Source: a virus | Reading direction: 5' to 3' (one strand) | Length of the DNA stretch: 64,000 bases | Virus record (IMG/VR): IMGVR_UViG_3300046557_000205 | Coordinates: 1-64,000 of that record | Part shown: in pieces, positions 24,482-33,700 of the stretch | Numbering within the stretch: position 1 is the first letter of the stretch | How the letters are laid out: each line of letters starts with the position of its first letter | Program-made: the position numbers and the translations under genes | The notes under the pieces: model-generated | Database searches by the model: none | Seen by the model: only the letters and a program-made list of their open reading frames with translations | What the model was told of the DNA's origin: nothing

Positions 24482-25045
24482 ATGCAAGTATATAATTACG
24501 ATAAAGATACTGGTGCGTATGTCAGTACAGTCAACTGTCCTGTAGACCCTATGGAACCAGATAGGTTTCTTCAGCCTGCATTCTCTACAGAAGTGGCTCT
24601 TATTCCAGATGTGGGTGGTAACATCCGTATCTTTAAGGATGGTGCTTGGTTGTATCAGGCTGTAGGTACTACAGATGAACCTACCCTAAACCCTCAGCCA
24701 CCTTCTAATGACCTCATTGATGAAGAACGAAATAGACGTATTCAGGCTGGTCATACTTTCCAAGTCGATAGTATGTATATCCCACTACAGGGTGCTCCTA
24801 ATGATCAGATCAATCTGATTGCTCTCAAAGAGAGTGCTAAGGAATATGCTGCTGCTGGTATTACTGCTCCGATTATTCCCTTCCGTGATGCGATGAACAC
24901 TATCCATCAGCTTACCCCTGATCAGATGGTTCGTCTTGTCAATGCAGGACTTGGTTGGGTATCTGGTATTTATCAGAAATCATGGGCAATGAAGGATAAC
25001 TTCCCTCGCCCTATGGATTACACTAACGATATGTATTGGAGTTAA
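24482..25045 (+). CDS. Tail fiber assembly/chaperone-like protein with DUF4376-type end (187 aa)
   Basis: It directly follows the collar fiber. The N-terminus (MQVYNYDKDTGAYVS, residues 1-60) matches the start of phage fiber assembly proteins. The C-terminal part (ERNRRIQAGHTFQVD and the Asn/Leu-rich helix after it) resembles the DUF4376 domain found attached to them. AAGAGGTGATC precedes the chosen ATG. It probably helps fold or trimerise the fiber. Confidence 0.75.
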   Translation: MQVYNYDKDTGAYVSTVNCPVDPMEPDRFLQPAFSTEVALIPDVGGNIRIFKDGAWLYQAVGTTDEPTLNPQPPSNDLIDEERNRRIQAGHTFQVDSMYIPLQGAPNDQINLIALKESAKEYAAAGITAPIIPFRDAMNTIHQLTPDQMVRLVNAGLGWVSGIYQKSWAMKDNFPRPMDYTNDMYWS

Positions 25046-25047
25046 TC

Positions 25048-25473
25048 ATGAAGACATCTCAAAGTGGTGTATCGACTATTGTTGTAAGAGAAGGTTCAAG
25101 GACTAATGCTTATCAAGATACTAAAGGAATTTGGACTATTGGTGTTGGTCACACTGCTGCTGCTGGACTACCTCATCCGGTAGCTGGTATGGTAATTACA
25201 CCTGCTCAGATCCTACAGATACTAGCGCAAGACTTGACTCCTGTGGAGAATGAAGTTAACTCCTTAGTGAAGGTTCCTCTCACACAGAACCAGTTCGATG
25301 CTCTAGTATCTTTCGTATTCAATGTGGGTGGGGGTGCTTTTTCGGGTTCCACCCTCTTGCGTAAGTTGAACGCTAAAGACTACAAAGGTGCTGCCGATCA
25401 GTTTCTAGTTTGGATAAAGCAGCCTGAACTACTTGGACGTAGGCAGAAAGAAAGGGCACAGTTTCTAGCATGA
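25048..25473 (+). CDS. Endolysin, GH24 phage lysozyme (141 aa)
   Basis: The T4-lysozyme-type catalytic triad is visible: E in VREGSRTNAY near 16-20, D in AYQDTKG near 24, and T in WTIGVGHT near 30. The C-terminal LTQNQFDALVSFVFNVGGGAF is the classic second motif. It cleaves peptidoglycan glycan strands. GGAG precedes the ATG at 25,048. There is no signal sequence, so it needs a holin. It is the first gene of the lysis cassette and overlaps the putative holin by four bases. Confidence 0.93.
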   Translation: MKTSQSGVSTIVVREGSRTNAYQDTKGIWTIGVGHTAAAGLPHPVAGMVITPAQILQILAQDLTPVENEVNSLVKVPLTQNQFDALVSFVFNVGGGAFSGSTLLRKLNAKDYKGAADQFLVWIKQPELLGRRQKERAQFLA

Positions 25474-25760
25474 TTAAGATGGCCAGCAGAACTTATTCGA
25501 AATGGTTGGTAGCTCTAAACACTGGGCTGTCTTGGGGCTTGATGTACTATGGTGTATATCAGCATGAGGCAGTCTATACTGTACCGGGTGGATTTACATT
25601 CATTCTTGGTATTGGAGCATACTATATGCACATAGGTCATAGTGACTTGAAAGCAACCGTTGAAGCAGTAAGTTCTGCTGGTAAATCAGATCTATCAGAA
25701 CAGCCACAGCAATTCACAGAACCTTCAGGAGGTGCAGATGTTGGAACTCCTACTCAATAA
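25470..25760 (+). CDS. Putative holin (96 aa)
   Basis: It sits between endolysin and Rz, where holins are expected. There are two hydrophobic segments (about 10-28 WLVALNTGLSWGLMYYGVY and 36-53 VPGGFTFILGIGAYYMHIG), followed by a polar, acidic C-terminal tail. Class II holin topology fits, though the sequence has no diagnostic motif. Confidence 0.65.
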   Translation: MIKMASRTYSKWLVALNTGLSWGLMYYGVYQHEAVYTVPGGFTFILGIGAYYMHIGHSDLKATVEAVSSAGKSDLSEQPQQFTEPSGGADVGTPTQ

Positions 25761-26088
25761 GAACGTATGGATTGCTCTCGCCATTACTATAGGTCTTAGT
25801 ATCTTCGGGTACAAGGCTTATAGTTTTGGTTACGACCATGCCTCATCTAAATACAATCAACTAATTGCAGAAATCAATCGAGCGTCAGCCAAAGAGGCAG
25901 ATAGACAGATTGAAATACACGACAAAATTACAGAGTTACAACAGGCTCAGATCGTCAGTCTTCAACAGACTAAGGATGACTTGAACAAGAAACTTGAGGA
26001 GAATAAGGTTGCTGCACACAAAGACCCTAATGCTAATAACCCTGCTATCAATAGGGCTGGCATCTTGCGGCTCAATGCCATCCGTTAA
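25738..26088 (+). CDS. Rz-like inner-membrane spanin (116 aa)
   Basis: One N-terminal membrane helix (about 8-26, VWIALAITIGLSIFGYKAY), then a long charged coiled coil in the periplasm (NQLIAEINRASAKEADRQIE...). The ATG at 25,738 is preceded by AGGAGG at ideal spacing. The Rz1 gene starts inside it in another frame. With Rz1 it would fuse inner and outer membranes in the last lysis step of a Gram-negative host. Confidence 0.85.
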   Translation: MLELLLNKNVWIALAITIGLSIFGYKAYSFGYDHASSKYNQLIAEINRASAKEADRQIEIHDKITELQQAQIVSLQQTKDDLNKKLEENKVAAHKDPNANNPAINRAGILRLNAIR

Positions 26089-26305
26089 TGTCTCCACTCA
26101 TGTAGTGAACACACAACTAGATAGTGAAATGATAGCTGCTTGTGCCCGCCCTGTCGATCTCAGTATGTACAAAATATTGACACAAGATGATGTGGAAGCC
26201 CTTTGGGAAATAGATCGGATGAACCTAGTTTATTGTGGTCAACAGAAACAAGCCCTAGTGGATAGAATTAATAAAGAGAATAATCTAAGGAAGGGTAGTC
26301 ATTAA
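26009..26305 (+). CDS. Rz1-like outer-membrane spanin lipoprotein (98 aa, TTG start)
   Basis: A lipoprotein signal peptide is visible: MLHTKTLMLITLLSIGLASC with lipobox LASC. The TTG at 26,009 is chosen because GAGGAG lies seven bases upstream. An ATG at 26,030 gives a signal with no positive charge. It overlaps the Rz gene by 80 bases in a different frame, the standard spanin arrangement. The presence of an outer-membrane lipoprotein spanin indicates a Gram-negative host. Confidence 0.85.
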   Translation: MLHTKTLMLITLLSIGLASCGSMPSVNVSTHVVNTQLDSEMIAACARPVDLSMYKILTQDDVEALWEIDRMNLVYCGQQKQALVDRINKENNLRKGSH

Positions 26306-27975
26306 TGGCATATTCACAAGATCAGTTTGACTGGCAGGGTTATCTTGCCGCCCATCCTAGTTCTAATCTACAGCAGGGTACCAATTCTACTAAAGATGCA
26401 GAAGGAGCTAGAGCATATCAGGATTATGTAGCCGGTGGTTCTACTTGGTTGAACTCTACTGACCAGTCTGCATTGAATGCACAGACAACCAATACTCCTG
26501 CTAGTGGTGTGGATAAAGTCACTCCTACGACTCCTACAGCAGTAGGACAACAGAATATTCAAGATTATAGTGGTTCACTTGCAGCTAATCCAGGACAGGC
26601 TTCTAACCCAGGTGATGGTACTTCTCTTGTAGATGCTACAAAGAACCAGACTGGTACTGCCGCTCAGATTAACCCCACTGACCCTAATCTTTCTGTTCAA
26701 GGTAGTGTAGGTTCTACTGCTAGTACTGCTGCTGCTCCTGTAAAGACTGATGCTCATACAGCTGATACAACTGCCACCACTGGTGCTGTACAATCTGGAG
26801 CAATGACTGGGGCACAGGGTTCTGTCTCTCAAAATTCTCAAGTTACAGCTGCTCAGGAAAATGTAGGTGCTATTGCTAATGGGACGGATGCCAACGGTGT
26901 CGGTAAGGCACTACAGACGTACGCTTCCCAGAATATGTCTAACATCATCGACACTTCGACTAGTTCTGGTAAACTTCTTGCTGCTCAGCTTGGAGATGGG
27001 AACTACGTTGACAGTAAAGCCACTACAGAGGGTCAGCTAGCGCTTCTTCAGCAACAGTTTGTAGATCCTACCACTGGACAACCAAAGATCCCTGCATGGG
27101 CTGCTAGCACGGCTAGAAACGTATCTCAGATTATGGCCTTCTCTGGTATGACTGGAACGGCTGCTACTGCTGCTATGTCCCAGGCTCTTATGGAAGCTTC
27201 GCTACCAATTGCTACCTCTGATGCTCAGTTCTTTCAGACACTAACTACTAAAAACCTAGATAACAAACAACAGTCGGTTATCAATACTGCTAATACTCTT
27301 GCTAAGTTCGAACAGAGCAATCTAGACAATCGTCAACAGGCTGCTGTTCAGAATGCTCAGAGCTTCATGGCAATGGATCTGAAGAACCTTGATAACAACC
27401 AGCAGGCTGCTGTCATTAATAACCAAGCATATATTCAGTCTATCATGTCTGATGCTAATGCTAAGAATGTTGCATCTCAGTTTAATGCTACTGCTCAAAA
27501 TACTACTGATCAGTTTTATGCTACTCTTGGTGAACAGGTTGCTACTTTTAATGCTGCCCAGTTGCAGAGTACCTCACAGTACAACGCTACTATGGAAGAT
27601 AGTCGACAAAAGTATAATGCCACCAATGCTTATAACATTGCAGTATCGAATGCTAACTGGAGACAGGCTACACAGCTTCAAGATGATCAGCAGGCATTTC
27701 AGGCTGCTACGACTGATGTGAAGACTGCTACTGATATGCAAACACAGGCTCTTAATGAGATTTGGGATCGCTCTAATAGTCTTCTGGATTATGCATTCCA
27801 GAGTTCACAGAATGACAAGAACCGTGCTGCTACTCTAGCCGCTGCTCAACTTGCTGCAAGTCAGTCCAAGTCTAATGCAAACATGACTGCTCTCGGTTCA
27901 TTGGCTGGTACGTTCATAGGTTCTAAAGCAGGATCTGAAACTATTTCAGCTGCTATGACACATATTTTCGGTTAA
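26305..27975 (+). CDS. Internal virion or ejection protein, Ala/Gln-rich (556 aa)
   Basis: It is the first of four large proteins after the lysis cassette, as in T7-like phages where internal virion proteins follow tail genes. The N-terminal 200 residues are Thr/Gly/Ala-rich and low complexity. About 320-375 has the repeated unit NLDN[KRN]QQ; the rest is Ala/Gln/Asn-rich helix. The C-terminus ends in a short Gly/Ala amphipathic segment. Role in DNA ejection is inferred from position and composition. Confidence 0.65.
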   Translation: MAYSQDQFDWQGYLAAHPSSNLQQGTNSTKDAEGARAYQDYVAGGSTWLNSTDQSALNAQTTNTPASGVDKVTPTTPTAVGQQNIQDYSGSLAANPGQASNPGDGTSLVDATKNQTGTAAQINPTDPNLSVQGSVGSTASTAAAPVKTDAHTADTTATTGAVQSGAMTGAQGSVSQNSQVTAAQENVGAIANGTDANGVGKALQTYASQNMSNIIDTSTSSGKLLAAQLGDGNYVDSKATTEGQLALLQQQFVDPTTGQPKIPAWAASTARNVSQIMAFSGMTGTAATAAMSQALMEASLPIATSDAQFFQTLTTKNLDNKQQSVINTANTLAKFEQSNLDNRQQAAVQNAQSFMAMDLKNLDNNQQAAVINNQAYIQSIMSDANAKNVASQFNATAQNTTDQFYATLGEQVATFNAAQLQSTSQYNATMEDSRQKYNATNAYNIAVSNANWRQATQLQDDQQAFQAATTDVKTATDMQTQALNEIWDRSNSLLDYAFQSSQNDKNRAATLAAAQLAASQSKSNANMTALGSLAGTFIGSKAGSETISAAMTHIFG

Positions 27976-27988
27976 GGAGTAATAACAA

Positions 27989-28189
27989 ATGGCAATGGAT
28001 ATTGGAGACGCTTTCTGTAAAGCAGCCGAACACTTCTACGCTGGAAATGGATTTCCTGAAACTGCTAAAGTTAGAGGTAAACCTTCTGAGTACAACCATA
28101 CAATGTTTGATAATACTGAAAAGATTGTACGTAAGAAACTAACTGCTTCTAAAAAGAAAACAACAGTAGGAGATGATAATGCCGGGTAA
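27989..28189 (+). CDS. Small basic protein (66 aa)
   Basis: MAMDIGDAFCKAAEHFYAGN... has AAGGAG upstream. It is Lys rich at the C-terminus (KLTASKKKTTVGDDN) and overlaps the next gene by eleven bases. No membrane segment. Probably a minor virion or assembly factor; no family recognised. Confidence 0.65.
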   Translation: MAMDIGDAFCKAAEHFYAGNGFPETAKVRGKPSEYNHTMFDNTEKIVRKKLTASKKKTTVGDDNAG

Positions 28190-28793
28190 TGTGAATTCAG
28201 GTCCTATTCCTGGCGCTGCTATGACTTCTGATACTAAGAGTCAGCCTTGGCGTCAACCTCCTACCTATACTGATATGGACAAGGCTCTAGACTATCTGAC
28301 GAAGAAAATAACTAAGTTTAAAGCTGCTAATGAAATTATGAACATGATTGAAATGGGTATTCCTGTGGTACAAGCATCACAGGTTATCCTTATGCAAGGT
28401 GTTTCTCAAGGCTTTTGGTCTATTGATTTGGCTCTTATGATGTCTGGTCCATTGACACGAATGATTGAAATCTTGGCTATCAGTTATGATGTCCAGTATG
28501 AACTCGGTCTTAATGATGAACCTGATTTCCATACTGGTGTATTCCTTAAGGGTGACATAGCTCTTAAAGCACCACACGGATTTCAGATGGTCAAAGATCA
28601 GATTGAACAAGTTGCTAAGACAGCTTCTAGTACACCGCAAGATGGTACTGGTGCAGGTTCTGCTCAGGGTGGAGAAGTTGATCCTAATGCAGGTGCTGCT
28701 GGACAAAATGAACAACCTCTACAACAGGGTGGTTTTATGGCTATGACTGCTGGACCAACTGCCGGAGCCGATAAGGGAGCACCTAAACAATGA
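28179..28793 (+). CDS. Probable internal virion protein A-like (204 aa)
   Basis: The start MPGNVNSGPIPG is chosen for its GTAGGAG site. The middle (about 45-110) contains hydrophobic helices (MIEMGIPVVQASQVILMQGV; SIDLALMMSGPLTRMIEILA) that resemble small internal virion proteins able to insert in membranes during ejection. A Gly/Gln-rich tail follows. It overlaps the next large virion gene by four bases. Confidence 0.6.
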   Translation: MPGNVNSGPIPGAAMTSDTKSQPWRQPPTYTDMDKALDYLTKKITKFKAANEIMNMIEMGIPVVQASQVILMQGVSQGFWSIDLALMMSGPLTRMIEILAISYDVQYELGLNDEPDFHTGVFLKGDIALKAPHGFQMVKDQIEQVAKTASSTPQDGTGAGSAQGGEVDPNAGAAGQNEQPLQQGGFMAMTAGPTAGADKGAPKQ

Positions 28794-30787
28794 CATTTCT
28801 AGAGGGTTTTGCCTCTGCTTACCAGCATGAATCAGATAAGACTTTTGCTGCTGCTCAGAAAGACAAAGAATTCAAGATGCAGCAGGATGCTGAGACTGCC
28901 CGTCAGGCACACTCAGATGCTATGCAACTACAATCTGAGAAGTTTCAAACAATCATGTCTAACAATAACTTTAATCGTGAAGTTAGACAGAAGAAAGCAG
29001 ATCTTGAAGAGAATTATAATCGTATTGCTCAGGGTGTAATTCAGACTGTTGGTGCTAAAACTCCCGGACAGATTGCTCAGATTAACCATATGGCTCATTC
29101 AGGATTGGGTGCAGACTATATGGTTACTGCATTCCAGAGTGGTAGGATGGTACCTAACCCTGACGCTGCTCCAGAAGCTCCTATTACTATCCAAGCTAAT
29201 GATGTACCTTCTCCTTCTCCCACAACTGCAGCCCCTATGCCAAATGCAGTTACAGCCCCACAAGCTTCTCCTGGATACAAAGATCCTATGGTATCTGCCC
29301 CTAATTATACCCCTAAAGAACAGGGTGATGATGCATCTACTCCGGTGGCTGCGGGTACAGATATGAAGGCTGCTACTCCTTCTAGTCTTGGTATTGGTAC
29401 TGCTAATCCAGTTGCTGCTCCTGACCCTATTCAGGCTCATCAGGATAAATATGTAGCTCAAAATGGTGGTGCTGAACCAGCTTATATCTTCAAAAATCCG
29501 AAACAGGAAATCCAGAGTCTCCCGACACTTTACAATAACAAAAGGTTGGCGGATGCTTCAGGTAATGCCGCTGACATGCGTAATGCTGATGGAGAACTAG
29601 AAGCTGCTCAGAATGCAGCCACTTTCTCTGCTAGCCAGAACCCACAGAACCAAGGACAGGCTTATGCTCTGACTGATGGTAATGGTAACATGATCCCTCG
29701 TGGTGGTCTAGTTTCTGGTATCCTTCGGAATGACCCAGCTAATCCTGGTAAACAGCTTCTTGTTAATGCTGGTGACTCTAAGGGACAACCTATTGGTGGT
29801 GTACCAGTTCACTTGTCATCGGAACAGGTTAAAAATCTGGGTGATATGACTAGAGACTTTGGTGATCAATCTGCTAAGTATGCGGCAGGTATTCCTCATG
29901 CAGTTAATGCTGTACGTTCAGCTGCTATTATGTCTGATATCCTACATAATGATCCACAGGCAACTACCAATGCAGCTCAGTATTTGAATACTTTATCTAG
30001 TTTTGGACAGGATATCTCTGCTGCTTATAACACTATCACAAATGTTAGAAAGCAAGCTTTGAATAGAAGTCAGAATAAACAGGATCAAGGTACTATTGAG
30101 AGAGATGCTAATGACATAGCCAAGGCTACTGCGACGCTCTATAATGCGTCTCTTGGGGCTACTGGTGTTAAAAAGATTGCTCTTGATGCTGCTCTTTATG
30201 ATGCATCTAAGACGCAGTTGGCAATCTCAATCTCTGCTGCAAATGGTCTAACTGCCTCTAAGTCTTCGGACAAGGACTTTGATAATAACATGAAACTCCT
30301 TGGTGGTATTAACTCTAATACTGATAACCGAGATGAAGTTATTAATCAAGCTATTGCAGGTATGTCTCAGAACTATAAGACACAGGCTTACTTGATTGAA
30401 AATAATCCACGTCGTCAAGAGTGGGAAGCTGAAACTGGTGTCAAGACTAATCTCCATGCACCTAACCTGGATGATGTATTCAACCACTCAGTTGATGATC
30501 ATCGAACTAGGTTGTATTGGAATTCTGTTAATGCTCCACTAGATGCAGGTCATCAGCAGGCTGTAGAAGCTGCTAAGGCTCAAGGTGCTGTAACTGCAAC
30601 TCCACCACCTCCTGGGAATGATCCAAACTCTCAGACTGGTGCTCAAGAAGTTCCAATCACTAAGAAATTAGACTCGAATGCTTATAAAATTACGGGTGAT
30701 GAGAAAGCTGATAAAGCTGCTATCGCTAAGCTTAAACCTGGTGAACAGTTTATAGCTCCTGATGGTCACTATTACTTTAAAAATTGA
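28790..30787 (+). CDS. Large internal virion protein (665 aa)
   Basis: The N-terminus is helical and Gln/Lys-rich (FAAAQKDKEFKMQQDAETAR); residues about 125-210 are Pro/Ala/Thr-rich; the rest is mostly helix with Ala and Asn. Its place between the 204-aa and 1428-aa proteins matches the three-protein core of podovirus heads. No enzymatic motif was found. Confidence 0.65.
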   Translation: MTFLEGFASAYQHESDKTFAAAQKDKEFKMQQDAETARQAHSDAMQLQSEKFQTIMSNNNFNREVRQKKADLEENYNRIAQGVIQTVGAKTPGQIAQINHMAHSGLGADYMVTAFQSGRMVPNPDAAPEAPITIQANDVPSPSPTTAAPMPNAVTAPQASPGYKDPMVSAPNYTPKEQGDDASTPVAAGTDMKAATPSSLGIGTANPVAAPDPIQAHQDKYVAQNGGAEPAYIFKNPKQEIQSLPTLYNNKRLADASGNAADMRNADGELEAAQNAATFSASQNPQNQGQAYALTDGNGNMIPRGGLVSGILRNDPANPGKQLLVNAGDSKGQPIGGVPVHLSSEQVKNLGDMTRDFGDQSAKYAAGIPHAVNAVRSAAIMSDILHNDPQATTNAAQYLNTLSSFGQDISAAYNTITNVRKQALNRSQNKQDQGTIERDANDIAKATATLYNASLGATGVKKIALDAALYDASKTQLAISISAANGLTASKSSDKDFDNNMKLLGGINSNTDNRDEVINQAIAGMSQNYKTQAYLIENNPRRQEWEAETGVKTNLHAPNLDDVFNHSVDDHRTRLYWNSVNAPLDAGHQQAVEAAKAQGAVTATPPPPGNDPNSQTGAQEVPITKKLDSNAYKITGDEKADKAAIAKLKPGEQFIAPDGHYYFKN

Positions 30788-30799
30788 AGGGATTAAATA

Positions 30800-33700
30800 A
30801 TGGCAAATTGGTGGGAAGCAGAAGGTACTCCTGTACAGACTGCACCTGTATCTCCTGTAGCTGCTGCTCCACAGCCAACAGCCACTCCTAATGAATGGTG
30901 GAAGACAGAGGGGACTCCGGTTCAAGCTGCTCCCACCACTCCTGGGCCAGCAGGTAATCCTAATGGATTTAATCCAAATCCGGACGATAACCTACAAAAT
31001 GATCTGAACTCTATGAGGGATGATCAGGTTAATGCTCCTGATGCTCCTACTCCAGCAGTAACACCCCATGATCCTAACAAACCATACACTGCCAACGAGA
31101 TGTACACGGCTCCGGGTAAACCGGGTGATCCTAACAATCCTAAGTACCAAGAACTGACTGATTATGAGAATAATCTTTCACATCATCTTCCTGTACTTAG
31201 GACTTCAAAACAGGATGGTACTCTTGGTGCTGAGTATAGTTTTGGTGGGCAAATGCCACAGAACCTTGTTGATCTCACTAATCAGAGGTCAAAGGAAGCT
31301 CAGGATATCTACAATAGTACAGGTGATGAACATACCGTTCCGGACTATGTACCTATTGTAGGTGGACAGACATACCGTACACAGGATGTTCGAGTACCTA
31401 ATCCTCGTTATAACCCTAATCATCCGGGTGGTCATCCAGACGCTAATGGAGAAGCCCCCACTGTTGATAGTAGGTATCTAGTCCCACCTCCTGAGAGTGA
31501 TACAATCCATCGTCTAGGTTATAATATTCTACGTAATATTGCCACTGGTACTGTAGATTTTGCCACTCAAGGTAAGCTTCTTACTGAAGGTAAGGCTGGT
31601 CAGACATTCCCTAGTATGCCCACAGATGGCACTGGAGAGGATCTTGGTACGACTGTCATGACACTAGCCCTTGGCCCTAAAGCCCTCGGTAGTGCCTATA
31701 CACAGGTCGCTAAGAATCTGCCTATGTTGGGTAGAACAGGTCAAGCTGTAGCCACTATGGCTAACTCTTTTACACCTACTGAAATCTCTCGTTTGTCAGA
31801 AGGTTATGATTATCTTAAAAAGACAGCAGCTACAGCTCCTACAGCTCTTCAGTCTACATCCCTTCTGGCTAAGAAGTTGATTGGTGGCCTAGCTCTGATT
31901 ACTGCTCAGGCAGCTACGGCTCCAGACAATATGCAGGGTCTAATCTCTCCTGAAACTGTACAAAAGTACACTCCTGTAAAAATCTCTCATGAGACTGCTC
32001 AGGATCTGTCTTTTGCTTTGGACTCCCCAATTATTTCTATGGGTCTTGCCACTGTAGGTGGAGCTATTGCTGGTGCTGGTAAGGCTATCTCTGGTACTTT
32101 TGGTGCTCTTGGAGAAATGGTTCCAGTTGCTCAGAAGGCAATGAATGTTGTTACTATTAATGGCTATCAACGTGGTCTTAAGATTATGACTTCTATTGAT
32201 CCTGATCTTTTGACACAGGGTCCTAAAGAAGCAGCTGTAAACATTAAGCTTATGTCTGATCTTCTTGCCAAGAATAACATCTCCTATCATACTCTTGGTA
32301 CTACATCTGGAGAAAATGTTCTTGATACTGCTACTGCTTTTGGTAAGATTGCACAAGAATACTTCAGTAAGTCTTACGGGTACAAACAAGCATACATGAG
32401 ACCAGATGAATTCCAAGGTTGGGTTACTCAAAAAGCTACTGCTGCTACTAATGAACTTATGCAGATTAGAACTTCACTCAAGGGTGAGGCTAATCAGGTA
32501 GCTGCTACTGGTGCCAATCAACTCGATCAACTTGGAGCTAAAGCTGCTGATGAATTCGGTGGTGGTAATCTTGAAGCTACTCGTGGTCAGGCTGCTCAGA
32601 ATGCATTTGAAACTCAAGATGCTCGTGTACAGCAGCATAATAATGATCTTTCTGCTGGTGCTCAGGAACATGACTCCAATATAAACCGTATTCAGACTAA
32701 CTTCGATACTGCTATGAAACAGAATGCAGAAGCTAAGGCTGGTATAGGTCGAGAGAGAGATACTGCACAACTTGAAGCAGATAGAAAAGATCGTGTCTTC
32801 CAACTAAATCATGCTGCTGCTACAGAAGAAGCTGCCAAACAAAAGGCTGCATTCGACGATCAGCATCAAGTCTTTAAGGATAACACTGAAGCACAACAGG
32901 CTGCTAATAATCAAGCTGTAACTCGTGCTGAAGAAGAAGCAGCTAATGCTAAAGAACGTGCATCTAGGGCTATCTCTAATGATCCTGAAATTCGTAAACA
33001 GGCTGATGAAATCCTTTCGGATAATCCTTGGCATTCTGCGACTGAAGGTGAACGTATTCAACGTATGGCCGACCCTATGTACAGTGCCTTTTCTACTATG
33101 AAGAAGGGTGTCAACGAAGCGTACAACAGACTTGGAGACTCTAGTGCTCAAGCAGCACAGGGTGATGGTAATAAAATTCTGCAAACCATTCATGATAGTG
33201 GTCTTCAAGACCCAATTCTGGATAAGATTGCAGAGAGTGTAAATAAGAATGACTCTTTTGGTAATATCTTTAATAACGTTAAGGGTATGATCAATGCCAA
33301 ACTTAATACACTGAACTACCAAGCTAACCCTGAGTTGTATGGTGTTCTAAAACAACTTAAGACAAACGCTACTGAAGATCAGATTACTCATCTCCTATCT
33401 AATGGGGATGGTGATGTGGCTAACATGGCTAAGGATGCAAATAGTAAATTCCAGGACTTCTATTCACACTGGAAAGACTATAATCCTATGAAGGAAATCT
33501 CGAAGAGTGCATCTGAACGTCTAGCTAAAGAACATCTTCCTTTTGATCAGGGTGGACGTAACTTCAATGATACTTTTTCCAAGGTCGTCAAGAGTAATCT
33601 AAACAATGATGATCAAGGTACATTCATTAAATCAATGAGTGATGCAGCTAAGGCTGGTGGACAAAACATTGATCAAGATATGATTCATAGTCTATCTGCC